DNA of 64,000 bases, taken from the NCBI GenBank assembly GCA_019931245.1, contig JAINDL010000029.1:25112-89111 (forward strand), given 5' to 3'. How positions within the stretch are numbered: position 1 is the first letter of the stretch; each line of letters opens with the position of its first letter. This document shows positions 18,026-26,225 of the stretch, piece by piece. Source of the DNA: Bryobacteraceae bacterium CoA2 C42. Its GTDB lineage: Bacteria; Acidobacteriota; Terriglobia; Bryobacterales; Bryobacteraceae. The translations under genes were made by a program, and so were the position numbers. Below the pieces are notes generated by a model. That model did not search any database, was not told the DNA's origin, and worked only from the letters and a program-made list of their open reading frames with translations.

Positions 18026-19075
18026 ATGTCACAGATTAAAGGTCCCGCATTGTTCCTCGCGCAGTTCATGGGCGACGAGGCTCCTTTCAATTCTCTTCCC
18101 GCCATCACGGAGTGGGCGAAGTCGCTCGGTTACCTCGGCGTGCAGCTCCCTTCGTGGGATAGCCGCATCATGAACCTCGAGAAGGCCGCGAAGTCCAAGA
18201 CTTACTGCGATGATCTCAAGGGCCAGACCAACGGGCTGGTGATCACCGAACTGGCGTCGCACCTGCAGGGGCAGTTAGTGGCGAGTCATCCGGCTTACGA
18301 CGAACTTTTTGATGTCTTCGCGGCGTCCGAGGTGCAAGGCAACCCGGCGGCGCGGAGCGAGTGGGCCGTGAAGCAGTTGAAGCTGGTAATCAAGGCTTCG
18401 GCGAACCTGGGCCTGAAGGTGACGCCGTCGTTCTCCGGCGCGCTGCTGTGGCCGACCATTTATCCGTGGCCGCAGCGTCCGGCGGGGCTCGTCGAAGAGG
18501 GCTTCAAGGAGCTGGCCAAGCGGTGGAAACCGATTCTGGACTTCGCCGACCAGCACGACGTGGATTTCGCCTACGAGCTGCACCCGGGCGAGGATCTGTT
18601 CGACGGCGCCACGTTTGAGCGCTTCCTCGAAGCCACGGGCAACCATCCGCGGGTCCATATCAACTATGACCCGTCGCACTTCGTGCTGCAGTGCATGGAC
18701 TATGTCGGATTCATCGACGTTTATGCGAGCCGCATCAAGGCCTTCCATGTGAAGGACGCCGAGTTCCGGCCTTCGGCCAAGGCGGGCGTTTATGGGGGTT
18801 ACTTGAACTGGCAGGAGCGGCCGGGGCGGTTCCGCAGCCTGGGCGACGGGCAGGTGGACTTCAAGCAGGTGTTTTCGCGGCTGACGGCGGCGGGCTATGC
18901 AAGCTGGGCCGTGCTCGAATGGGAGTGCTGCTTTAAAGACAGCGCGCAGGGGGCGGCGGAGGGGGCTCCGTTTATCGCCTCGCACCTGATTGATGTCCCG
19001 AAGAAGGCGTTTGACGATTTCGCGGGCGCTTCGAGCGATGCCAAGCGGAACCGGCGCATTCTGGGACTGAAATAA
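18026..19075 (+). CDS. Sugar phosphate isomerase/epimerase (TIM barrel), larger type
   Basis: 349 residues. Recognised from the AP-endonuclease-2/xylose-isomerase-like barrel: FAYELHPGEDLFDGATFERF, INYDPSHFVLQCMDYVGFI, IKAFHVKDAEFRPSAKAGVYGGY and VLEWECCFKD hold the expected Glu, Asp, His and Glu metal ligands. Close relatives are plentiful in Acidobacteria and Verrucomicrobia and are usually found in sugar or inositol catabolism. It stands alone: divergent from the repair operon (60 bp between starts) and convergent with moaA (one base between stops). Confidence 0.87.
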   Translation: MSQIKGPALFLAQFMGDEAPFNSLPAITEWAKSLGYLGVQLPSWDSRIMNLEKAAKSKTYCDDLKGQTNGLVITELASHLQGQLVASHPAYDELFDVFAASEVQGNPAARSEWAVKQLKLVIKASANLGLKVTPSFSGALLWPTIYPWPQRPAGLVEEGFKELAKRWKPILDFADQHDVDFAYELHPGEDLFDGATFERFLEATGNHPRVHINYDPSHFVLQCMDYVGFIDVYASRIKAFHVKDAEFRPSAKAGVYGGYLNWQERPGRFRSLGDGQVDFKQVFSRLTAAGYASWAVLEWECCFKDSAQGAAEGAPFIASHLIDVPKKAFDDFAGASSDAKRNRRILGLK

Positions 19076-19076
19076 G

Positions 19077-20075
19077 CTAGCCGCCGATGGAGTACATCGG
19101 CCGCGGGGGCGCCACAAATTTTTGGGTGTTGATCTCGTGGCCGATCCACTTCCGCGCTACCGTCTCCCGGATGGTAGCGCGGATTGCGTCGTCGGAGGCG
19201 TTGCTGCGCAGGAGGCCTTTGACATCGGTCTCTTCGATGGCGAACAGGCAGTAGCGCAGCTTGCCGTCCGAGGTGAGGCGGATGCGGTTGCAGTTGAGGC
19301 AGAAGGGGTGGCTGACGGAGCTGATGAAGCCGATGCGGCCGATGCCGTCGGTGAAACGGAACTCGCTGGCGGGGGCGCGGGGGTCGCGATCGGGAATCTC
19401 GGCGAGGGGGCCGATGCCGGCGGCGAGGAGGGCGAGCATGTCGTCCTGGAGGAGAACCTTCGACTTATCCCAGAGGCCTTGGGCGTCGAGGGGCATGAAC
19501 TCGATGTAGCGGATTTCGATGCCTCGCTCGCGGCCGAATTGGGCCAAGGGTACGATGTCGGGTTCGACGAGGTTTTTGACGGCGACGGCGTTGATCTTGA
19601 TGGGGCCGAAGCCGAGGGATTGGGCTTTGTCGAGGCCGGCGAGGACTTTGGGGAGGTCGTCGCGGCGGGTGATGTGGGCGAAGCGGGCGCGGTTGAGGGT
19701 GTCGAGGTGGACGTTGAGGCGGCGGAGGCCGGCGCGGTAGAGATCTTCGGCCTGGTCGGCGAGGAGGACGGCGTTGGTGGTGAGAGCGATGTCCTCGACG
19801 CCGGGGATGGCGGTGAGCTTTTCGATGAGAACCGGAAGATCTTTGCGGACGAGGGGTTCGCCGCCGGTGATGCGGAGTTTGCGGACGCCGAGCGAGACGG
19901 CGACGCGGGCGAAGCGGGCGATTTCCTCAAACGAGAGGATCTCTTCGCGCGGCATGAACTTGACGCCGTCTTCGGGCATGCAGTAGAAGCAGCGGATGTT
20001 GCAGCGGTCGGTGACGCTGATGCGCAGGTTGTCGTGCAGGCGGGCGAAGGCGTCGATGAGGGGTGCTTCGGCCAT
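19077..20075 (-). CDS. moaA: GTP 3',8-cyclase MoaA
   Basis: 332 residues. First step of molybdenum cofactor synthesis. Radical SAM cluster CNIRCFYC (Cys25, 29, 32), the GTP loop ITGGEPLVRKDLP, the second 4Fe-4S cluster FCLNCNRIRLTSDGKLRYC near residues 258-276, and the double glycine at the very C-terminus (MYSIGG) needed for radical chemistry on GTP. Its ATG directly follows the nadA stop with no spacer, so the two are one transcript; both proteins carry iron-sulfur clusters. Confidence 0.96.
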   Translation of the reverse strand: MAEAPLIDAFARLHDNLRISVTDRCNIRCFYCMPEDGVKFMPREEILSFEEIARFARVAVSLGVRKLRITGGEPLVRKDLPVLIEKLTAIPGVEDIALTTNAVLLADQAEDLYRAGLRRLNVHLDTLNRARFAHITRRDDLPKVLAGLDKAQSLGFGPIKINAVAVKNLVEPDIVPLAQFGRERGIEIRYIEFMPLDAQGLWDKSKVLLQDDMLALLAAGIGPLAEIPDRDPRAPASEFRFTDGIGRIGFISSVSHPFCLNCNRIRLTSDGKLRYCLFAIEETDVKGLLRSNASDDAIRATIRETVARKWIGHEINTQKFVAPPRPMYSIGG

Positions 20076-21008
20076 TTACTTCACGGCGAGCATGCGTTCG
20101 ATGGGCAGGCGGGCGCGTTCCATGAGTTCGGGGGAGAGTTCGACGCGGGGGGCGAGGGAGGCGAGACAGTCATGAAGCTTTTCTAATGAATTTTTCTTCA
20201 TGTATGGACATTCGCTGCAGTTACAGTTTTCGTTGGTGACGAAGTAGAACTGTTTGTGGGGGGCGAATTTGCGGAGCGAGTGCTGGACGCCGCTTTCGGT
20301 CATGACGATGAAGGAGTTGCGCTCGCTTTCGATGCAGAACTTGATGAGGGCGGAGGTGGAGCCGATGAATTCGGCCTGGCTGAGGACGTTGGCGGGGCAT
20401 TCGGGGTGGGCGACGACCATGGCTTCCGGATGGGCGGCGCGGGCTTCCATGACCTTACGAGCGGCGAAGGTGGTGTGGACGATGCAGGCGCCCTGCCAGA
20501 TGCGCATATTTTCGCGGCCGGTCTGTTGTTTGACGTAGTTGCCGAGGTTACTGTCGGGGAGGAAGAGGATGGGTTGGTGGGCGGGGATGGAGTTGACGAC
20601 CTTGACGGCGTTGGACGAGGTGCAGATGATGTCGCTTTCGGCCTTTACGTCGATGGAGGTGTTGATGTAGCTGACGACGACGTGGTCCGGGTACTTGCGT
20701 TTGAAGGCGCGGAGCATGTCGACCGGGCAGCTGTCGACGAGCGAGCAGCCGGCTTCGCGGTCCGGGACGACGACGGTGCGGGTGGGGTTGAGGGCCTTGG
20801 CGGTTTCGGCCATGAACCAGACGCCGCAGAAGGCGATGACTTCGCAGTCGAGTTCCCGGGCCTTGCGGGCGAGTTCGAGGCTGTCGCCGATGACGTCGGC
20901 GAGTTCCTGGATCTCGGATTCCTGGTAGTGGTGGGCGAGGATGACCGCGTTGCGTTGGCGCTTCAGCGCGAGGATCTCGTCGGCGATGCCGGCACTGACT
21001 GGAGTCAT
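20076..21008 (-). CDS. nadA: Quinolinate synthase
   Basis: 310 residues. Condenses iminoaspartate (from NadB) with dihydroxyacetone phosphate to quinolinate in NAD synthesis. Motifs: LAHHYQESEIQELADVIGDS, AFCGVWFMAETAKAL (first cluster Cys), DREAGCSLVDSCP, HPECPANVLSQAEFIGST (second) and NENCNCSECPYMKKN (third). Length and the three-cysteine layout match the standard enzyme. nadB is 11 kb away on the other strand, and nadC is not in the window. Confidence 0.96.
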   Translation of the reverse strand: MTPVSAGIADEILALKRQRNAVILAHHYQESEIQELADVIGDSLELARKARELDCEVIAFCGVWFMAETAKALNPTRTVVVPDREAGCSLVDSCPVDMLRAFKRKYPDHVVVSYINTSIDVKAESDIICTSSNAVKVVNSIPAHQPILFLPDSNLGNYVKQQTGRENMRIWQGACIVHTTFAARKVMEARAAHPEAMVVAHPECPANVLSQAEFIGSTSALIKFCIESERNSFIVMTESGVQHSLRKFAPHKQFYFVTNENCNCSECPYMKKNSLEKLHDCLASLAPRVELSPELMERARLPIERMLAVK

Positions 21009-21073
21009 AGAAATTAGAGAAACGCGGTAGGAAGCCCGCCTCTCTATATAGTATCCTGCCGGGGGAGCACAGA

Positions 21074-23188
21074 ATGGATTTGCGGCTATGGGGTTTGCTG
21101 ATGGTGACGGCGGCGGGGGCTTGGGCCCAGGCGGCGGGGGTGAACTGCCGGGCGGCGGCGGTGCCGGCGATTGTGCGGGTGGAGGGGTTGAGCGAGCGGG
21201 TGGGCGATATGGTGCTGAACTGCACGGGCGGGGCGCCGGGGGCGACGCTGCGGGGCGAGTTGACGCTGATCTCGTTTGATGGGCCGGTGACGAACCGGCT
21301 GCTGGCGAACAGCGCGCTGGATATTGTGGTGACGGCGAACAACGGGTCCGGGGAGGCGATTGTGAATACGACGGCGCAGGCGGTGGCGGCCAACCAGGTG
21401 ACGCTGGGGGGCTTGCAGGTGGTGCTGTCGGCGACCGGGACGGTGGCGCTGCGGATTACGAACGTGCGGATTGCGCCGCCGAGCGCGACTGAGCAGGCGG
21501 TGCGGGTGGCGCTGGCGTCGGTGGCGGCGGGGCCGATCCGGACGGATGCGGCGCCGTTTACGGTGGGGATTACGCAGCGGGGGCTGTTGGCGACGTATGC
21601 GACGACGTTTTTGTGCACGCAGTCGCGGCTGCCGGAGGTGGTGAACTTTGGGGAGTTTGTGCGGCGCGGGGTGCGGTTTGCTTCGGTGCGGTTGACGGAG
21701 GGGTTTGCGAGCGCGTTTGAGCGGCGGGGTCCGCAGACGGACGCGGGGACGCGGCTGCTGGTCCGTTACTCCGGGTTTCCGGCGGGGGCGCGGCTGTTTA
21801 CGCCGGCGGTGGTGGTAGGTTCGAACGGGGCGACGCCGACCTCGGCCGGGGATTTGGGGCTGCCGGTGAGCGGGGGCCGTTATTTTTCGGGGCTGGGCGG
21901 GCAACTGCTGCTGGCGCGGGTGGGGGGCGCCGATCTGGCGGGGTCGGGGGGAACGCCGCTGTTTACGCCGAGCGGCGGGGTGGGGATAACGGAGTTTGAT
22001 CTTGTGGCGGAGGTGCCGCTGGTCAACGGAGCGGGGGCGGCGGTGTTTGAGGTGATGGACAGCGCGGCGAATCTGCGCGAGTCGGCGCAGGTGCCGACGT
22101 TTTTGATTCTGGAGCAGCGGCCGGAGGGGGGTTCGGCGCGGGCGGGCGTGGCCTTACACCTGGGGCCGCTGTCGAACGCGGCGGCGCCGAGCGTGATTGC
22201 TCCGGTGCCGCGGTTTCAGGAGGTGGCGCCGCCGGGCGACTGCACGGCGCTGGGGGACTGCGATGCGAACCTGTTTCCGCGGCTGGCGGTGGAGTCGGCC
22301 GAACTGACCTACGATGTGCTGATTGGTTCGAGCGGACAGACGCGGTACATCCGGGTGCTGAACCAGGGGGGTGGGGTGATGGCTTGGGCGGCATCGGTCG
22401 TGTATCGCCAGGGGAGCGGATGGCTTCGCCTGGACCCGGAGAGCGGGGTGAACAACGCGACGATACGGCTTGATGCGGTAGCGGACGCCGGCTTTACGCC
22501 AGGGACCTACGAAGCGGCGGTAGTGATCGACGCGGGTCCGCTGGCGGGCACCCGGCAGGCCACGGTCCGGATGGTGGCGCGGGAGCGCACCACCCCGCCG
22601 GCGCCGGCCCCGGTGGTGACGGGGGTGACGCACGGGGCGTTCCAGGATGGGCCGCTGGTGCCCGGGTCGCTGGGGACGGTTTTCGGGCAAAACCTGGCGG
22701 GCACGGCAGTCCGGGTGACCATGGACGGGCTGGAGGGGGGCATTCTCTATGGCGACAGCCGGCAGATCAACTTTCAGCTACCGCCCGGGTTAGCGGGGCG
22801 GGCGAGCGCGCAGTTGATTGTGACAGTCGATAGTCTGCAGTCGACGCCGCGGGCGGTGGCGCTGGCGACATCGAACCCCGGGGTGTTTCCGGGCGCGATT
22901 TTGAATCAGGACAACTCCGGGAATGCACCGGACAACCCTGCGGAAGCGGGCAGCGTGGTGCAGGTATTCCTGACGGGATTAACCGAGACGGGCGCGACGA
23001 TGCGGGTGCACGACCGGGCATTTACCGAGGCACTATACGCAGGCCCGGCGCCGGGGTTGATCGGGGTGCAGCAGGTGAATGGGCGGATTCCACCGGACCT
23101 GCATACGATCACGAGCGACCTCGTCATCTGTGCGAGGGCGAACTGCAGCGCTCCGCGGCGGATTTCCGTGCGTCAGAGCAGTCGCTAG
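21074..23188 (+). CDS. Exported protein with BACON-like domain and C-terminal TIGR03437 domain
   Basis: 704 residues. A signal peptide (LWGLLMVTAAGAWAQA) is followed by beta-rich repeats. Around residues 415-490 a BACON-like domain is seen (LTYDVLIGSSGQTRYIRVLN ... GSGWLRLDPESG ... GTYEAAVVID). The C-terminal 190 residues match the TIGR03437 pattern: a VTHGAFQDGPLVPGSLGTVFG start, ILYGDSRQINFQLP and NPGVFPGAILNQD. TIGR03437 is a lineage-specific domain in Solibacter-type Acidobacteria with no known function, found on the ends of exported proteins. A cell-surface role is inferred. Confidence 0.8.
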   Translation: MDLRLWGLLMVTAAGAWAQAAGVNCRAAAVPAIVRVEGLSERVGDMVLNCTGGAPGATLRGELTLISFDGPVTNRLLANSALDIVVTANNGSGEAIVNTTAQAVAANQVTLGGLQVVLSATGTVALRITNVRIAPPSATEQAVRVALASVAAGPIRTDAAPFTVGITQRGLLATYATTFLCTQSRLPEVVNFGEFVRRGVRFASVRLTEGFASAFERRGPQTDAGTRLLVRYSGFPAGARLFTPAVVVGSNGATPTSAGDLGLPVSGGRYFSGLGGQLLLARVGGADLAGSGGTPLFTPSGGVGITEFDLVAEVPLVNGAGAAVFEVMDSAANLRESAQVPTFLILEQRPEGGSARAGVALHLGPLSNAAAPSVIAPVPRFQEVAPPGDCTALGDCDANLFPRLAVESAELTYDVLIGSSGQTRYIRVLNQGGGVMAWAASVVYRQGSGWLRLDPESGVNNATIRLDAVADAGFTPGTYEAAVVIDAGPLAGTRQATVRMVARERTTPPAPAPVVTGVTHGAFQDGPLVPGSLGTVFGQNLAGTAVRVTMDGLEGGILYGDSRQINFQLPPGLAGRASAQLIVTVDSLQSTPRAVALATSNPGVFPGAILNQDNSGNAPDNPAEAGSVVQVFLTGLTETGATMRVHDRAFTEALYAGPAPGLIGVQQVNGRIPPDLHTITSDLVICARANCSAPRRISVRQSSR

Positions 23189-23214
23189 TTCACCGGTAAG
23201 CCGAAGCTGGGGTG

Positions 23215-23739
23215 CTATGGTCCTGCTCGCTGGACCAGGCGAGGGCCGGAAACGAACGGGGGCTCCGGAGCGGGGAGGATACTGTCCGAGAGGGGTGGGG
23301 CGGCGCCTTGTTCGGCATTGAAGACCGACAGTGCCTTGGCCAGACGGCCCAGATCGCCATGTTCGTCCACCATCATTTCGTGCTCTACCCAATTCGACAG
23401 GGGAATATTGCGGAAGAAGAGCCGCTCCTGCAGGACCATCGTGCGCTTGGCGGCCCTAGGGGACTTGGATTCGCGGACGTAGTGGCGCTCCTCTACTCGG
23501 ATATCGGCCAGGAAGCTGTCGAGCGAGCGGCGCTTGACCTCTTCTTCAGCCGCGCGGACTTTGTCCTCGAGGCCCTGCTGCTGCGCGTGGAGCTGGGCTT
23601 GCAGCTTGGCGATGGACTCACGTTCCAGTGAGACCGCCACTTCGAGGCGGGCCTGCATCACAAAGTAGGAGAGGAGCGACGAACCGGCCGCGATGAACAA
23701 AGGCAGCAAAATCCAGAGGAGACCGTCAACTGGCATCAT
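23215..23739 (-). CDS. Membrane-anchored coiled-coil protein
   Basis: 174 residues. One N-terminal membrane segment (GLLWILLPLFIAAGSSLLSY, residues 6-25) is followed by a coiled coil (about 30-75; LEVAVSLERESIAKLQAQLH and onward). A conserved-looking block comes next, SFLADIRVEERHYVRESKSP, with RTMVLQERLFFRNIPLSNWVE, and then a proline-rich tail. I do not recognise a named family; similar proteins occur as single genes in Solibacter relatives. It stands alone and converges on the TIGR03437 gene with 26 bp between stops. Confidence 0.7.
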   Translation of the reverse strand: MMPVDGLLWILLPLFIAAGSSLLSYFVMQARLEVAVSLERESIAKLQAQLHAQQQGLEDKVRAAEEEVKRRSLDSFLADIRVEERHYVRESKSPRAAKRTMVLQERLFFRNIPLSNWVEHEMMVDEHGDLGRLAKALSVFNAEQGAAPPLSDSILPAPEPPFVSGPRLVQRAGP

Positions 23740-23880
23740 GCTGGAGTGATCGGCAGAACGATCGAAAAACTTGCCAACTGGCCATCAATTTTAGTTTCAC
23801 CTTGGAAACACCCTAGAAGGACCGGTTATTTGGCAGCGTCTGCCGTACCGCATTGCCCAAACATCCGACCACCGCCCACT

Positions 23881-23942
23881 CGCTTGCCGGTTCTGACTGC
23901 CGAGAGTCAGCACCGGAGCGCAAGCGAGCCCCGGGTGGGGCT
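23881..23942. terminator. Tandem hairpins downstream of the TonB receptor operon
   Basis: A nested stem of CGCTTG, CCGGT and CTGACT against AGTCAG, ACCGG and CAAGCG (23881-23926) is followed directly by AGCCCC-GGGT-GGGGCT (23927-23942). They lie 55-116 bp beyond the stop of the receptor gene (reading the minus strand) in a 257-bp gap without genes. No T-run is present, so a structural terminator or RNA-stabilising element is more likely than a classical one. Confidence 0.45.
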
Positions 23943-23996
23943 GCGCGGAAGCGTGAGAGCGAATGGAGGACGGTTCCAGGCTGCCGACGGCAGGGG

Positions 23997-26225
23997 TTAG
24001 AATTGCACGATCAGGCCGAGGCTATATCCGCGTCCAATCTGATTCAGCGATGTTTCGCTGAGTACGCGGCCGGTACGCGGATCAAACGATTCCAGGCCCA
24101 CAAAACCGCGGTTTCCCCGATTGAGCAGGTTGATTCCTTCGAGAATCACGGTCCAGCGCGTTGGCCCGAGATGGATACTTTTGTTCAGCCTAAGGTCGAA
24201 CCGGCTGTAAGGCGGCAAGCGGAGTTGATTTCGGTCGCTGGCGAGGAAAAGCGTGCCGTCGACCTTGCGGAAGAAGCCGGCTTCCGGTTGCCCGCTGCCG
24301 TAACGCCACAGGCTGCTTAAGCTCCAACTTTGCGAAAGGCGGTAGAGCCCGAAGGCGGTGGCGGTGTGACGTTGGTCGAAGTCGGTGGGAAAGCTTAAGC
24401 CCGTTGTATTCTCCCGCAGGCGAGTCTGCAGCCAGCCATAAGAGAGCCAGCCGGAGAAGCGATTGCCGCTCCGGCGCTGCAGCATGATTTCCAAACCGTT
24501 CGCGTGGCCGTTGACTGCGTTGAGCGGCAGGCCGGCAAGGGAGACGACGCGATTGTTAATCAGCCGGGGTTCGTCCAACGCAAAAATCTGCCGGCGGTCT
24601 TCGCGCCGGAAAAGTTCCAGCGTGAGTCGTGCCTTCTCACCTACGGGATAATCGAGGCCGAGCGTGAAATGATCGGAGCGTTCGGCTACGAGCGCAGGAT
24701 TGCCGTCGCGGCTCAAGAGTTGCGCGAGCGGGGCGAATTGGTAGTGGCGTCCGAAGCCCGCGCGGAGGGCACCACCGAAGCGACCCGGTTTCCAAACAAG
24801 ACCCGCGCGGGGAGAAACCAGGGTTTGCCGGGTGTAGCGGTCGTTTTCGAGGCGGGCACCGGCCGTCAGGCTCACATTCTCGCGGAGCGCAAGGGTGTCC
24901 TGCACATAGAAGCTCCGTTGCGTTGTCGAACCGCGGAAGCGATCGGCGAGAATCGGTTGGCGTACGGAAGGCAGATAGAACTGCGCTTCGCCCTCGGTAG
25001 CCACGGAACGGAGATAGGTGCCCGCCTCTACGCGGTGGCCAGCGGACTGCACCAACCAGTCGTGCCGGCCACCGAATTGGGTTTGTGGTTGGCGGGCCAG
25101 AAGGATCGCCTCCGCGTTGCGGGCACGGAGGCCGGCTTGCAGGGCAAAGACCTTGGTCTGGGCGATGGCGCGCGGCGAAAGCGTCCAATCCCAACTGAGA
25201 ACGGCCATGCCGTTGACCGAGTCCTGCTTCGTGGCGGTATTGAGGCCGAAGCGCTGGGTGCTCTGGCGATCATCGATGCGGAACCGTCCGCCTACGGCGG
25301 AGAAGCCGAGGCGATGGTGTGAGCTGGCGTCGAGGAGCAGCTTCACCTGGCCGTCGTCGAAAACGGTGCCGCCATCGCCTTCTTTAGCTGAAAGGCGGCG
25401 GACGTAGTCGAGCGCGCTGGAACGGTAGCCGACCAGGAAGGAACCGCGGCGGGTGAAGGGGCCATCGACCACGAGGGAGGTGCCGAGTTGCAAGCCGGTG
25501 CTGATGCGGGTGTCGATCTTCTGACGGTTGCCTTCGCGGGAGACGAGGTTGACCACGCCGCCGGTGACGAAGCCGTGCCGGGCGGGGAAAGCGGCGGGCA
25601 GGACGCTGATCTCCGCGATGCGGTCAGTAGGGATAATGGAGAATGAGCCGCGGTCGCGATCGTTGCCCACCGAGTCGCCGGAGATCAGGTGCTGAAAGCC
25701 GTCGATATAGATGCCGTCAAGCATGATGCCGGTGCGTTGGAAGCTGGCGCCGCGAATGGAGATTTCGCCCCGGAAGTCATCGGCCACGGTGACGCCGGGC
25801 AGTGCCTGCACGGAGCGCAGCGGATCGGCAATGAGGTTGGTGCCGAGCGCCTGCACTTCGGTCTTGTGGAGCGTGTACTCCGACGGGGCGGACTTGCCTT
25901 CGAGTCCGTCGAAAACACCGGCGGTGACGTTGACGACAGAACTGATGGTGCCGGCGTCGGGCTGCAGGAAGATCTCGACGTCCGTACCTCCCTCGGCAAC
26001 TTCGATGGTCTTCTTGAGCAGGGCGTAGCTGGGCAGGGAGATACGCAAGCTGAGTTCGCCGGGCGTGGCGCCCGGGATGACAAAGTGGCCTTGGGCATCA
26101 GTGGAGGCCGTACCAGCCGGGGAAGCCACTCTGACGGCCGAGAGGGGCTCCTTGGTGCGGGCGTCCACCACGCGCCCGCGCACGTCTATCGACAGGAGCA
26201 GGAGCATTAGCGTACCCAAAGCCAT
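23997..26225 (-). CDS. TonB-dependent receptor with carboxypeptidase-regulatory-like domain
   Basis: 742 residues. After a short signal segment (ALGTLMLLLLS) comes a carboxypeptidase-D regulatory-like fold (VRGRVVDARTKEPLSAVRVA ... TDAQGHFVIPG), a plug domain (DPLRSVQALPGVTVADDFRG, ISIRGASFQRTGIMLDG) and a 22-strand-type barrel ending SLGLIVQF. It is shorter than the Oar-like receptors here (1124 residues) and looks more like a classical siderophore or substrate receptor. The start overlaps the serine hydrolase gene by 19 bp; an ATG at 26207, overlapping its TAA, is an alternative. Substrate unknown. Confidence 0.87.
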   Translation of the reverse strand: MALGTLMLLLLSIDVRGRVVDARTKEPLSAVRVASPAGTASTDAQGHFVIPGATPGELSLRISLPSYALLKKTIEVAEGGTDVEIFLQPDAGTISSVVNVTAGVFDGLEGKSAPSEYTLHKTEVQALGTNLIADPLRSVQALPGVTVADDFRGEISIRGASFQRTGIMLDGIYIDGFQHLISGDSVGNDRDRGSFSIIPTDRIAEISVLPAAFPARHGFVTGGVVNLVSREGNRQKIDTRISTGLQLGTSLVVDGPFTRRGSFLVGYRSSALDYVRRLSAKEGDGGTVFDDGQVKLLLDASSHHRLGFSAVGGRFRIDDRQSTQRFGLNTATKQDSVNGMAVLSWDWTLSPRAIAQTKVFALQAGLRARNAEAILLARQPQTQFGGRHDWLVQSAGHRVEAGTYLRSVATEGEAQFYLPSVRQPILADRFRGSTTQRSFYVQDTLALRENVSLTAGARLENDRYTRQTLVSPRAGLVWKPGRFGGALRAGFGRHYQFAPLAQLLSRDGNPALVAERSDHFTLGLDYPVGEKARLTLELFRREDRRQIFALDEPRLINNRVVSLAGLPLNAVNGHANGLEIMLQRRSGNRFSGWLSYGWLQTRLRENTTGLSFPTDFDQRHTATAFGLYRLSQSWSLSSLWRYGSGQPEAGFFRKVDGTLFLASDRNQLRLPPYSRFDLRLNKSIHLGPTRWTVILEGINLLNRGNRGFVGLESFDPRTGRVLSETSLNQIGRGYSLGLIVQF

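Noticed and set aside
20548..21618. 356-residue minus frame spanning nadA and the TIGR03437 start
   Set aside because: Different frame from nadA with no family motifs; explained by base composition.
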